Shown in pieces: positions 44,224 to 53,259 of a stretch of 64,000 nt of DNA. Source of the DNA: Merdimonas sp963929015 (GTDB lineage: Bacteria > Bacillota > Clostridia > Lachnospirales > Lachnospiraceae). Under the pieces are notes generated by a model. The model was not told the origin of the DNA, searched no databases, and saw nothing but the letters and a program-made list of their open reading frames with translations. Position 1 is the first letter of the stretch, and each line of letters starts with the position of its first letter. The stretch spans positions 1 to 64,000 of the forward strand of contig NZ_CAWVHE010000001.1 in assembly GCF_963929015.1 (NCBI RefSeq), given 5' to 3'. A program made the position numbers and the translations under genes.

Positions 44224-45246
44224 TCAGACAAGATGAAACAGCTCTGCCAGCTGATTTTGTGCCAGATCGGTTCCGATTACGCACAGGCGTCCGGTGTAGT
44301 CTGCCCGGCCTTCTCGCACCTCATACTCTCCCGGCACCAGATCAAACTGCTTCCAGGTACCATCCGCCATGCAGAGAATTCCTTTGGCCCGAAGCACCGT
44401 ACCGCAGCCGGTTTCTCCGGACAATGTCTGCAGGATCTTCTCCAGCTCTTCTTCTGTGTACTGATGGGCGGTTTCTTTGCCCCAGCTGGTAAAGATCTCG
44501 TCTGCATGATGATGGTGGTGATGGTCATGGCAGCAATGTTCATGATCGTGGTGCTCATGATCGTGATGGCAGTGCTCATGGTCATGATGCTCATGATCAT
44601 GGTGGCAGTGCTCATGATCGTGTACATCTTCCAGCAGATCTTCCATGCCGGTCTTATGTTCCAGAGCGCGGCGGATGGCGTCTGCGCCAAGCTGCTCCCA
44701 TGGCGTGGTGATAATCGCCGCCTGGTCGTTCTCCCCGCGCAGAAGAGAAACGCACTCTTCCACGGCTTCCGGCTTCATCATCTGCGTCCGGCTGATGACG
44801 ATCGTAGAAGCGCTTGCCACCTGGTCTTTATAAAATTCCCCGAAATTTTTCAGGTACATTTTCGCCTTTTTCCCGTCCACCACTGCAATCCGGCCTTCAA
44901 TCTCGATTGGCGTCTCCTTTTTCACCGCTTCCACCGCGCGCACGATATCGGAGAGTTTCCCGACTCCGGAGGGTTCGATCAGCACCCGGTCCGGTGCGTA
45001 CTCGTCCAGGACTTTTTTCAGAGCGATACTGAAATCTCCCACCAGTGTACAGCAGATGCAGCCCGAATTCATTTCCGTGATCTCGATCCCGGCATCTTTT
45101 AGAAACCCGCCGTCAATCCCGATCTCGCCAAATTCATTCTCGATCAGCACCAGCTTCTGGCCGTGAAACACCTGATCGATCATCTGCTTGATGAAGGTAG
45201 TCTTCCCGGCTCCAAGGAAACCTGAAATAATGTCTACTTTTGTCAT
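44224..45246 (-). CDS. COG0523/CobW-type metallochaperone GTPase with a His-rich insert
   Basis: 340 residues from the ATG at 45246. P-loop GFLGAGKTT (residues 9-17), CxCC metal motif GCICC (62-66), an SRTQ segment in the position of the usual NKxD guanine motif, and a C-terminal CobW domain ending in GTVLRAKGILCMADG. Residues 209-247 are almost only His, Asp, Glu and Cys, built of about three repeats of HCHHDHEHHDHE type plus an HHHHHH end. This is typical for zinc or nickel storage/delivery GTPases. It is the first gene of a two-gene operon with the GTPase at 43249. The DNA of the insert is repetitive, so length may vary between strains. Confidence 0.85.
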   Translation of the reverse strand: MTKVDIISGFLGAGKTTFIKQMIDQVFHGQKLVLIENEFGEIGIDGGFLKDAGIEITEMNSGCICCTLVGDFSIALKKVLDEYAPDRVLIEPSGVGKLSDIVRAVEAVKKETPIEIEGRIAVVDGKKAKMYLKNFGEFYKDQVASASTIVISRTQMMKPEAVEECVSLLRGENDQAAIITTPWEQLGADAIRRALEHKTGMEDLLEDVHDHEHCHHDHEHHDHEHCHHDHEHHDHEHCCHDHHHHHHADEIFTSWGKETAHQYTEEELEKILQTLSGETGCGTVLRAKGILCMADGTWKQFDLVPGEYEVREGRADYTGRLCVIGTDLAQNQLAELFHLV

Positions 45247-45353
45247 GTTGTTCAGCCTCTTTTCTTCTATCAATTTTATAAATCAAACTCCAGTTATCCC
45301 GCAGTCTATCTTAACACAAAATATCAGCTGATTCCAGTTTTTCCCCTTTTAAT

Positions 45354-45397
45354 CAATTGGGGACGGGGGATTTTCAGAAATCCCCCGTCCCCAATTG
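45354..45397. repeat. REP-like palindrome copy 7 (GGGGACGGGGGATT variant)
   Basis: Perfect 20-bp arms starting CAATTGGGGACGGGGG around a TCAG loop. It keeps the GGGGACG start of the REP family but has a different inner arm. The same inner sequence, in decayed form, codes the C-terminal tail of the PHP protein at about 6385-6425. Confidence 0.8.
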
Positions 45398-45402
45398 CAT
45401 AT

Positions 45403-45434
45403 AAAAAAGGCGCACACTTCTGTGTGCGCCTTTT
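45403..45434 (-). terminator. Terminator of hppA
   Basis: AAAAGGCGCACAC pairs with GTGTGCGCCTTTT (45405-45434) around a TTCT loop, followed on the minus strand by six T; it lies 12 bases after the hppA stop. Confidence 0.92.
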
Positions 45435-45446
45435 GTCCGTCTTCTA

Positions 45447-47433
45447 TTATAAGATTCCTCCTACGGAAAGGAAGAGCGGTGCGAATACCAGTGACACGAT
45501 GGTCATCAGTTTGATCAGGATGTTGATGGACGGTCCGGAAGTATCCTTGAAGGGATCTCCTACGGTATCGCCTACAACCGACGCCTTGTGGGCTTCGCTT
45601 CCTTTTCCGCCGTGGTTGCCGTCTTCGATGTATTTTTTCGCATTGTCCCACGCGCCTCCGGAGTTAGCCATAAAGATCGCCATCATAACACCGGTGGTCA
45701 GAGCCCCTGCCTGCAGTCCTCCAAGGGCCGCAGTACCAAGCAGTACACCTACCAGTACCGGCGCTGCGACTGCCATAATTCCGGGTACCAGCATTTCCTT
45801 TAAGGCCGCTGTCGTGGAAATAGCAACACAGGACTTGTAATCCGGCTTCTCTGTCCCTTTCATGATGCCGGGCATGGTCTTAAACTGTCTTCTTACTTCC
45901 TCGATCATCTGATAAGCCGCCTTGGACACGGATTGCATGGTCATGGCAGAGAACAGGAACGGAAGCATGCCTCCCAGCAGGATGCCGATGATGACACGGC
46001 TGTCCAGAAGGTCGATCTTCTCCAGTTTTACTGCCTCTGCATAGGACACAAACAGCGCCAGCGCGGTCAGCGCCGCAGAACCGATGGCAAAACCTTTTCC
46101 CATAGCCGCCGTGGTATTTCCTACGGCATCCAGCTTATCTGTGATCTTACGCACTTCCGGCTCCAGACCGGACATCTCGGCGATACCGCCTGCATTATCG
46201 GCTACCGGTCCGTATGCGTCTACCGCCACGGTAATGGCTGTGGTGGAAAGCATTCCCACCGCTGCCAGGGCGATTCCGTAAAGGCCGCAGAACTGGAAAG
46301 CTGCGAAGATGCCCAGACAGATCAGGATGATCGGCACTGCCGTAGACTTCATACCTACCGCGATACCGCTGATGATAGTGGTTGCAGCTCCGGTCTCGGA
46401 CTGTTCTGCAATCTCTTTCACAGACTTATAGTCTCCGGATGTATATACTTCTGTAACAATACCAATGATCAGACCTACTACCAGGCCGGCGATCACGGCG
46501 ATGGCTGCATTGTAATCTCCAAAGCACATTTTGCTGAAAAGTACGGATACTACCAGTACAATGACTGCGGACACATAAGATCCCATCTTCAATGCTTTAT
46601 GAGGATTGGAATTTTCATCTCCGCGCACGAAGAAAGTTGCCAGGATGGATGCCACCAGACCAAGCCCTGCCACGATCAGCGGATAAGCCGCTCCCGCCAC
46701 TTCATAATATGCGATTCCAAGAGTCAGAGCGGAAACCAGGGCCCCTACATAGGATTCAAACAGGTCGGCACCCATACCGGCAACATCGCCCACATTATCT
46801 CCTACGTTATCAGCAATAACAGCCGGGTTTCTCGGATCGTCCTCCGGAATACCTGCCTCGACCTTTCCGACAAGGTCGGCGCCCACATCGGCGGCTTTTG
46901 TATAGATTCCGCCTCCCACACGGGCAAACAGAGCGATGGATGAGGCGCCCAGACTGAAACCGGACAATACATCCACGTTTCCTGTCAACAGATAAACGCC
47001 GCTGACGCCAAGCACGCCAAAGCCGGCCACGCACATTCCCATAACGGCTCCACCGGAGAATGCGATGGACAACGCCTTATTCATACCCTGCAGTCTTGCC
47101 GCATTGGCAGTCCGCACATTTGCTTTGGTGGCAACGGTCATTCCGCAGTATCCCTGCCAGTGTGGAAAATAAAGCTCCCACCACAAAGCAGACGGCTGTT
47201 ACCCAGTTCCCGATGCCGATACCGATCAGCACAAAGAGCACGGCCACAAAGATCACCAGGATCTTGTACTCTGAAAACAGAAATGCTCTTGCGCCTTCAC
47301 TGATGGCGGATGAAATCTCTTTCATCCTGTCTGTTCCGGGTTCCTGTCTGGAGACCTTTGCCGCCAGGTATGCGGCAAACAGAAGTCCAAGCACCCCCAA
47401 GGCCGGAACGATGTTCATAAACATTTGCTGCAT
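45447..47433 (-). CDS. hppA: K+-dependent membrane pyrophosphatase (one 1-nt insertion as read)
   Basis: An ion-pumping inorganic pyrophosphatase with about sixteen helices. The N-terminal part starts MQQMFMNIVPALGVLGLL at 47433. One extra base near 47151 shifts the frame at LSTLAG/YCGMTVATKAN, and the rest continues to 45447. Repaired length is 661 residues. Catalytic motifs: GADLVGKVEAGIPEDDPRNPAVIADNVGDNVGD and the last DNAKKYIEDG plus EAHKASVVGDTVGDPFKDTSGPS. The GNTTAA segment (Ala where K+-independent enzymes have Lys) marks the K+-dependent class, which pumps H+ or Na+. It couples PPi use to an ion gradient, for example PPi from ppdK or biosynthesis. Confidence 0.93.
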
Positions 47434-47535
47434 TTTCTTTTTCCTCCTACTCGTTAATTACTGACAATTCCTCTCTTAATTGCCATCTTTTCTTCTATCT
47501 TAGCCTATTTGACAGAAATTGTATAGTCTTTCTTG

Positions 47536-48278
47536 TCAGAAATACAAAATCTCCGTTAATACCAGCCCCTCCGGCGGTGCAGTCACCCCCGCATTGGTAC
47601 GTTTTTTTTTCTTCCAGAATCTGCTTTACCATTTCCGGTTCATAAAATCCCCGGCCTACCCGGATCAGTGTTTCCGGCAATGATACGCACCATATTATAG
47701 AGGAACCCGTTCCCGCTGACCCGGATCACCACTTCTTCCCCTTCTCTGGCGACTGTAATCTCTTCTATAGTACGGACGGTATGTTCCACCTGACTTCTCA
47801 CGCAGCAGAAACTGGCAAAATCATGCTTCCCCTTAAGATAAGCGGCCCCCTCCTGCATCTTCCTGATATCCAGGGGAAAAGACACATATGCCGAATACCT
47901 TCTTCGCAGAGGATTCGGCACAGGGCTGTTATAAATATGATATTCATACGTCTTCCGGATACGGTCCTGGTATCTCGGATGCCAGTCCGGCGCCACTTCT
48001 TCCGAGCGTACCACCACAATATCTTCCGGCAGCCTCTGGTTTAACGCATAACTCATCCGCTCCGGCGGAATGGCAGACCTGGTATCAAACACCGCCACAT
48101 TCCCCAACGCGTGAACGCCGGAATCTGTGCGGCTTGCTCCGATCACCCGGATCTCCTCCCCAGTCAGCTTCCGGATTGCCCGGTTTAACATCTCTTCAAT
48201 CGTAATGCCGTTTGGCTGGACCTGCCAGCCGCAGTAACCGGTGCCGTCATAGGCCACCGTCAGTCTGATTCTTTTCAT
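47536..48278 (-). CDS. truA: tRNA pseudouridine synthase A, copy 1 (two 1-nt insertions as read)
   Basis: Makes pseudouridine at positions 38-40 of tRNA anticodon arms. Start MKRIRLTVAYDGTGYCGWQVQPNG at 48278. The catalytic Asp is in GASRTDSGVHALG, and NGFLYNMVRIIAG comes just before the first break. An extra A near 47682 and an extra A in a nine-A run near 47604 break the last 45 residues; without them the protein ends EGLVLTEILYF at 47536 with 246 residues. It is the last gene of the ecfA1-ecfA2-ecfT-truA operon. An intact paralog is at 62485-63219. Confidence 0.88.
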
Positions 48279-48290
48279 AATATCTCCACA

Positions 48291-49115
48291 CTAAAAGATC
48301 CACACATGAAGGGGCAGATACCGCCCGATCACAAATACAGCTGCCACATATAAGACCACAACCGCATAAGTAATATAATCCCGGCTGCGGTAATGAAGCG
48401 GCTTCATTTTGGTCCGTCCCTCTCCTCCGTGATAGCACCTCGCCTCCATGGCCATGGCAAGGTCATTTGCCCGGCGAAACGCGGATACAAACAAAGGCAC
48501 CAGAATCGGGATCATACTTTTTGCCCTCTGGATCATGTTGCCGCTTTCCAGATCTGCTCCCCTTGCAATCTGCGCTTTCATGATCTTATCCGTCTCTTCC
48601 AGAAGAATGGGAATAAAACGAAGCGCGATCGACATCATCATAGCCACCTCATGCACCGGCACCCGCAGTTTTGACAACGGCTTCAGAAGATCCTCCAGTC
48701 CGTCTGTCAGTTCATTGGGCGTGGTGGTAAAGGTCATAAGCGAGGAACCGATGATCAGGTAGATCAGCCGAATCGCCATAAACACCGCCGTCCGAAGGCC
48801 GCCTTCCGTTACCGTGAAGATCCAGACATGGACCAGCACCTCGCCCTCTCTTGTCAGAAACAGGTTGAAAAGCACCGTGATCATCAGAAGCATCACGATC
48901 GGTTTCAGCCCTTTTACGATATACGATAAAGGCACTTTGGACAGCCGGATGATGCTGACCAGAAAGATGGTGGCGACCAGGTACCCGGAAATGCTTTTAA
49001 ACAAAAATAAAGAGATCAGGTACAGGAGGGTGGACACCAGTTTCACTCTTGGGTCCACCCTGTGCAGAAGACTCTTTGCAGGATAATATTGTCCAATCGT
49101 AATGTCTCGAATCAT
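48291..49115 (-). CDS. ecfT: EcfT, transmembrane subunit of the ECF transporter energizing module
   Basis: 274 residues. Four to six membrane helices and a long cytoplasmic coupling region with the two ARG-type coupling motifs, QIARGADLESGN and AMEARCYHGGEGR, which contact the two ATPases. It starts with DITIGQYYPAKSLLHRVDPRVK, the usual EcfT N-terminus. The ATG overlaps the ecfA2 stop by four bases. It forms the shared module that powers many vitamin S-components, so it may serve the S-component at 16577. Confidence 0.95.
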   Translation of the reverse strand: MIRDITIGQYYPAKSLLHRVDPRVKLVSTLLYLISLFLFKSISGYLVATIFLVSIIRLSKVPLSYIVKGLKPIVMLLMITVLFNLFLTREGEVLVHVWIFTVTEGGLRTAVFMAIRLIYLIIGSSLMTFTTTPNELTDGLEDLLKPLSKLRVPVHEVAMMMSIALRFIPILLEETDKIMKAQIARGADLESGNMIQRAKSMIPILVPLFVSAFRRANDLAMAMEARCYHGGEGRTKMKPLHYRSRDYITYAVVVLYVAAVFVIGRYLPLHVWIF

Positions 49116-49966
49116 TTCCTCTTCTCCAATGCTCTCATGATCTCATCTGCCGCTTCTTTCACCGTGGTTACCAGAGGATCTACAGCCAGTCCGTGTTCCT
49201 TCAGATCGTGCATGATATAAGTTACCTGCGGCGCCGCAAGGCCGATTTTTTCCAGTTCCAGATAATGGGCAAATACCGCCTTCGGAGTATCATTATATTT
49301 TACCTGGCCGTGCTCCATCACTATGATCCGGTCCGCATATTTCGCGATATCTTCCATACTGTGAGATACCAGGATCACCGTCATATCACTGACTTTGTGA
49401 AGGTAGGCGATCTGATCCAGGATATCGTCCCGTCCCCTGGGATCCAGGCCCGCCGTCGGCTCGTCTAACACCAGCACTTTTGGCCGCATGGCCAGAACTC
49501 CGGCAATGGCGGCTCTTCGCTTCTGCCCGCCGGAGAGTTCAAACGGTGACATTTGATAATATTTCTCTTTTAATCCTACCAGCTTCAGCGCTTCCAGGGC
49601 ACGCTCCTTACATTCTTCCGGTGAAAGTCCCTGGTTTTTCGGCCCGAAGCACACATCAGTCAGCACATCCACCTCAAAAAGCTGATACTCCGGATACTGG
49701 AACACCAGTCCCACCTGCGTCCGCAGCTCCTTCATGGGATAGCCCTCTTCGTAAATATTTCTCCCATTATAGTAAAGAGCTCCGCTGCTGGCTTTCAAAA
49801 GCCCGTTCAGATGCTGGATCAGCGTAGATTTTCCTGAGCCGGTGTGCCCAATGATCCCCACGAACTCTCCATGAGGGATCTCCAGGCAGACGTCTTTTAA
49901 GGCATGTTTTTCATAGGCTGTGCCCTGACTGTATACATAATTGATATGGTCTAATTTCATCGACAT
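49112..49966 (-). CDS. ecfA2: EcfA2, ECF transporter ATPase subunit
   Basis: 284 residues. ABC ATPase with Walker A GHTGSGKST, Q loop QYPEYQLFE, signature LSGGQKRRAAIAG, Walker B VLVLDEPTAGLDP and the switch His in LVSHSMEDIAKYAD. The ECF-specific C-terminal helix pattern follows. The first ATG (49966) overlaps the repaired end of ecfA1 by ten bases. It pairs with EcfA1 as a heterodimer under EcfT. Confidence 0.95.
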   Translation of the reverse strand: MSMKLDHINYVYSQGTAYEKHALKDVCLEIPHGEFVGIIGHTGSGKSTLIQHLNGLLKASSGALYYNGRNIYEEGYPMKELRTQVGLVFQYPEYQLFEVDVLTDVCFGPKNQGLSPEECKERALEALKLVGLKEKYYQMSPFELSGGQKRRAAIAGVLAMRPKVLVLDEPTAGLDPRGRDDILDQIAYLHKVSDMTVILVSHSMEDIAKYADRIIVMEHGQVKYNDTPKAVFAHYLELEKIGLAAPQVTYIMHDLKEHGLAVDPLVTTVKEAADEIMRALEKRK

Positions 49967-50809
49967 AGCGCTTCCACCAACTCCTCTTTCCTTAAGATCC
50001 CCTCCGGGATCTCAAGCCCCCTCTTCCTAAGTTCATCTGCCAGGATGGTAACCTGCGGCACATCCAGCCGGTACTTTTTCAGAGTGTCTACCTGCGAGAA
50101 AATCTCCCGGGGCGTCCCCCGTCATGACCACATGTCCATGATCCATCACATAGATCCTGTCCGCGTCAATGACTTCTTCCATATAGTGAGTGATCAGGAT
50201 GACGGTGACCTTCTTTTTTTCCCGCAGCTCTTTTAGCGTTTTTAACACTTCTTTTCTGCCGGAAGGATCCAGCATGGCTGTCGGCTCGTCCAGCACGATA
50301 CACTTGGGTTCCATGGCCACCACGCCTGCGATCGCCACCCGCTGTTTCTGTCCGCCGGAAAGCTTGTTGGGGGAATGATGCCGGTACTCCAGCATTCCCA
50401 CGGCTTTCAGGCTTTCTTCCACGCGTTTCCAGATATCCTCTGTAGGCACGCCCAGATTTTCCGGGCCAAACCCTACATCTTCTTCCACCACGGTTCCGAT
50501 GATCTGATTGTCCGGATTCTGGAAGACCATGCCGGCCGTCTGCCTCACGTTCCAGAGTTCTCCGGGATCGCTGGTATTTTTCCCGTCCACCCAGACCGTC
50601 CCTTCGGTCGGCACCAGGATCGCATTCAGATGTTTGGCAAATGTAGATTTCCCGGATCCGTTGTGGCCGAGAACCGCCACGAACTGTCCGGGCATCACGT
50701 CCACATCCACGCCGTCTATGGCCCTGGATACGCCGATCACATTCCCCTCTTCGTCTCTTTTTTCATATTCATATACCAGATGTTCTGTCTTTATAATATT
50801 CCGTTCCAT
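49957..50809 (-). CDS. ecfA1: EcfA1, ECF transporter ATPase subunit (one 1-nt insertion as read)
   Basis: ABC ATPase with GHNGSGKST, QNPDNQIIG, LSGGQKQRVAIAG, CIVLDEPTAMLDP and LITHYMEEVIDAD. One extra G in the run near 50120 (after HVVMTG) shifts the frame and gives a false early stop at 50033. With it removed, TPREIFSQVDTLKKYRLDVPQ and the rest follow, ending at 49957 with 283 residues. The start codon overlaps the ppiB stop by one base (TAATG), so ppiB and the ecf genes are translationally coupled. Confidence 0.92.
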
Positions 50810-51327
50810 TATACTTTTTCCGGCTCCGGATAGTCGGTTCCTTTTGTATCCACCGTAACCTTCTTCATTTTCTGCTCTTCCAGCGGCTTGTCATTATAGT
50901 CCGTATCCACGCAGGCAATCTTATCTACCACATCAAGCCCCTCGATTACCTTTCCAAATGCTGCATAAGCGCCGTCCAGATGAGGCGCATTTTCATGCAT
51001 GATAAAGAACTGAGAACCTGCCGAATCCGGATGCATGGCTCTTGCCATAGAGAGCACGCCCTTTGTGTGCGCCAGGGAATTGGGAAAGCCATTCTGCAGA
51101 AACTCCCCTTTGATCTGATAGCCCGGGCCGCCAACGCCAATCCCCTGCGGGCATCCGCCCTGGATCATAAAACCACGGATCACGCGGTGGAAGATCAGTC
51201 CGTCATAGAACCCCTTATTTGCCAGTGAGATAAAATTATTGACTGTATTGGGCGCAATCTCCGGATAAAGTTCTGCCTTGATCACATCGCCATTTTCCAT
51301 TTCAATTGTAAGAATCGGATTTTCCAT
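50809..51327 (-). CDS. ppiB: Cyclophilin-type peptidyl-prolyl isomerase
   Basis: 172 residues. The cyclophilin core is intact: FHRVIRGFMIQGG (catalytic Arg), GVLSMARAMHPDSAGSQFFI and YAAFGKVIEGLDVVDKI. No signal peptide, so it is cytosolic. It speeds cis-trans isomerisation at proline in protein folding. RBS AAAAAGGAG. It directly precedes and overlaps ecfA1, an unusual neighbour; in many Firmicutes ribosomal protein genes occupy this place. Confidence 0.95.
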   Translation of the reverse strand: MENPILTIEMENGDVIKAELYPEIAPNTVNNFISLANKGFYDGLIFHRVIRGFMIQGGCPQGIGVGGPGYQIKGEFLQNGFPNSLAHTKGVLSMARAMHPDSAGSQFFIMHENAPHLDGAYAAFGKVIEGLDVVDKIACVDTDYNDKPLEEQKMKKVTVDTKGTDYPEPEKV

Positions 51328-51405
51328 TTTCGTTTGCTCCTTTTTTTGTAATTGTTTCTCTATTGTAACGAATCCGCTTGCTTTCGTAAAGGGAAAGATT
51401 CTATT

Positions 51406-53079
51406 TTACTCCCCTGCCCGGAAGTAGAACCCTTTGAAATCATATTTGTAAACCCGGTATACAAACTTTTCTTTTTCTACCGTATACTGCGCGATCAGCT
51501 CATGATCCGCGTCATATTCTCCGAAGATTCCAGGCATACCGGAGTCTACAATGGTATTTCCATCCAGATTCTGCACACTGCTCACATAGCCGGAGTAAGG
51601 CACTTTAAAGGAATCTGTCAGCTCAAAGGTCCCTGCATTTTCATCCACAAGATATTCATAATAATAGGAGGTATCCCCGTCTGCCCCGGAATCTTCTGTC
51701 AGACCGATCCCACTCCAGTCAAAGTCCGGCCTGGTTTCACTGACTCCGATATTATTATCGAACATATACAGATAATACTGTCCGTCCGCAAGCCGGGAAT
51801 CTTTTACATATGTAATCGAATGCTGTCCGCCCTGGATCGTAAAATCTCCTTTTGGGGTAAAGACAAGATTCTCATATTCCGTGCCTTCCCACACTGCTTT
51901 ATCTCCGATCAGATAAGCCACAGACGGATCGTCATATATATGATCGATCTTAATGATCGTCGACGTCTCCCTGGAGCTCAAAAGCACAGACCCGTTCCCC
52001 ATCCACTGAATGGTATTGATATGGATCCAGTCCAGTTCATCGCTGGAATTTTTCACTCTGTCTTTTTTTAAACTGCCAAAAAGATCGCCCAGATCCAGCA
52101 CTTCGCTCACTGCGCCGCTGTTTACGTCCAGACGCAGCACAATATCTTCCACACTGTCCTGGGTCGTATCTGTGGCCAGGATCAGCATATTGCCGTTATC
52201 ATCAAACACATAGTCATGATGCAGTTTATAATCTCCCAGATCATAGACTGCCGTAATCTGTCCCAGCGAATTCATCTTTGCCATCTTCGTTTCCGAAATG
52301 CTGTAATACATGGAGTCATCTGCAAACAAAAGGCGGTGGCTGCGGTAACCGATGATAGGGATCTCTCCCCGCAGCACGCCCTGATTATCATAATAATACA
52401 TAAAATCCAGGGTCTCACTGTCATTTCCCATCACTACATACAGCCCGTCTGCAAGTTCTTCTTCCGTGCCTTTCAGTTCCCGGTCCAGCACCACCTTCTC
52501 TGTCCCCAGAAGGCTGCCCATGCTGTAAACCACTTCTCTGGTGTCCGTCGCTCCGTCTTCTCCCGTCATGTAGAAGGTAATGGTATTGTCCATATCCGGG
52601 ATCAGACCGATCACCTGAAATTCATGCTCGGTAGCGTACATTTCCTCCTGGAAGACATCTCTTCGGAAATCCCCGATGTCCGGATCGCTCACATGAATAT
52701 TATAAGAAATATTAACCGGTTCCTCTGTCTCGAAATATACATAAAGAGACTGTGTATTGGTCCCGAACGGGTTATATTCCATCAACATATCACCAAATGT
52801 ATACTCCTTTGCGGCCTTTTTCGCATCCAGTTCTTCCGCGATCTCCTGCTGTTTTTGCACATCATAGGAAGCCTCGATCTGTTTTTGCACCTTCTGCTGT
52901 GCTTTACTAAGACCACTTTTCACCTCTGCGTCCGGACTGACCGTTTCTGCTTCTTCGGAGTCCGTCTCTTCCTCCTGCTGTTTGCCCTGTCCTGTTCCCC
53001 GCAGTTCATCTGCCACCGCGAATCCTCCAATGACCAGGGCAAGGACTGCACAGATGATCACAATTACTTTTCTCGTCAC
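51406..53079 (-). CDS. Arylsulfotransferase (ASST) family extracytoplasmic protein
   Basis: 557 residues with a GTG start (53079, RBS GGAAGGAT). An N-terminal membrane anchor (VIVIICAVLALVIGGFAVA) is followed by an acidic, Gln-rich linker to about residue 95. An ASST N-terminal beta domain comes next, then a propeller domain. Conserved family pieces include HHDYVFDDNGNMLILA and LDWIHINTIQWMGNGSVLLSSRETSTIIKID, matching the AssT active-site regions (His and Arg residues). AssT transfers sulfate between phenolic compounds without PAPS. The real substrates are unknown. No DsbA/DsbB-like partner gene is nearby. Confidence 0.82.
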   Translation of the reverse strand: MTRKVIVIICAVLALVIGGFAVADELRGTGQGKQQEEETDSEEAETVSPDAEVKSGLSKAQQKVQKQIEASYDVQKQQEIAEELDAKKAAKEYTFGDMLMEYNPFGTNTQSLYVYFETEEPVNISYNIHVSDPDIGDFRRDVFQEEMYATEHEFQVIGLIPDMDNTITFYMTGEDGATDTREVVYSMGSLLGTEKVVLDRELKGTEEELADGLYVVMGNDSETLDFMYYYDNQGVLRGEIPIIGYRSHRLLFADDSMYYSISETKMAKMNSLGQITAVYDLGDYKLHHDYVFDDNGNMLILATDTTQDSVEDIVLRLDVNSGAVSEVLDLGDLFGSLKKDRVKNSSDELDWIHINTIQWMGNGSVLLSSRETSTIIKIDHIYDDPSVAYLIGDKAVWEGTEYENLVFTPKGDFTIQGGQHSITYVKDSRLADGQYYLYMFDNNIGVSETRPDFDWSGIGLTEDSGADGDTSYYYEYLVDENAGTFELTDSFKVPYSGYVSSVQNLDGNTIVDSGMPGIFGEYDADHELIAQYTVEKEKFVYRVYKYDFKGFYFRAGE

Positions 53080-53190
53080 TGCTATATCCTTCCTCTTTTC
53101 ATTTTCTTTTCATTATAACAAAGTTCTGTGTTCATTTCATGAATATTTTCACTTTTCTCTCCGGCCGATCCCGGACATCTTCGCAGAAAA

Positions 53191-53214
53191 AAGCGGAGCC
53201 TTCCGGCCCCGCCT
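53191..53214 (-). terminator. Terminator of proC
   Basis: On the minus strand GGCGGGGCC-GGAA-GGCTCCGCT followed by TTTTT, 45 bases after the proC stop. Confidence 0.82.
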
Positions 53215-53259
53215 TTTCCCGCAAACCATAACTGTCAAAATGTTTCAGGCAATGTCTTC

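Noticed and set aside
44510..44640. Short repeated DNA that could look like a CRISPR or tandem repeat array
   Set aside because: The repeat is the in-frame coding of the His/Asp/Glu insert of the metallochaperone GTPase.
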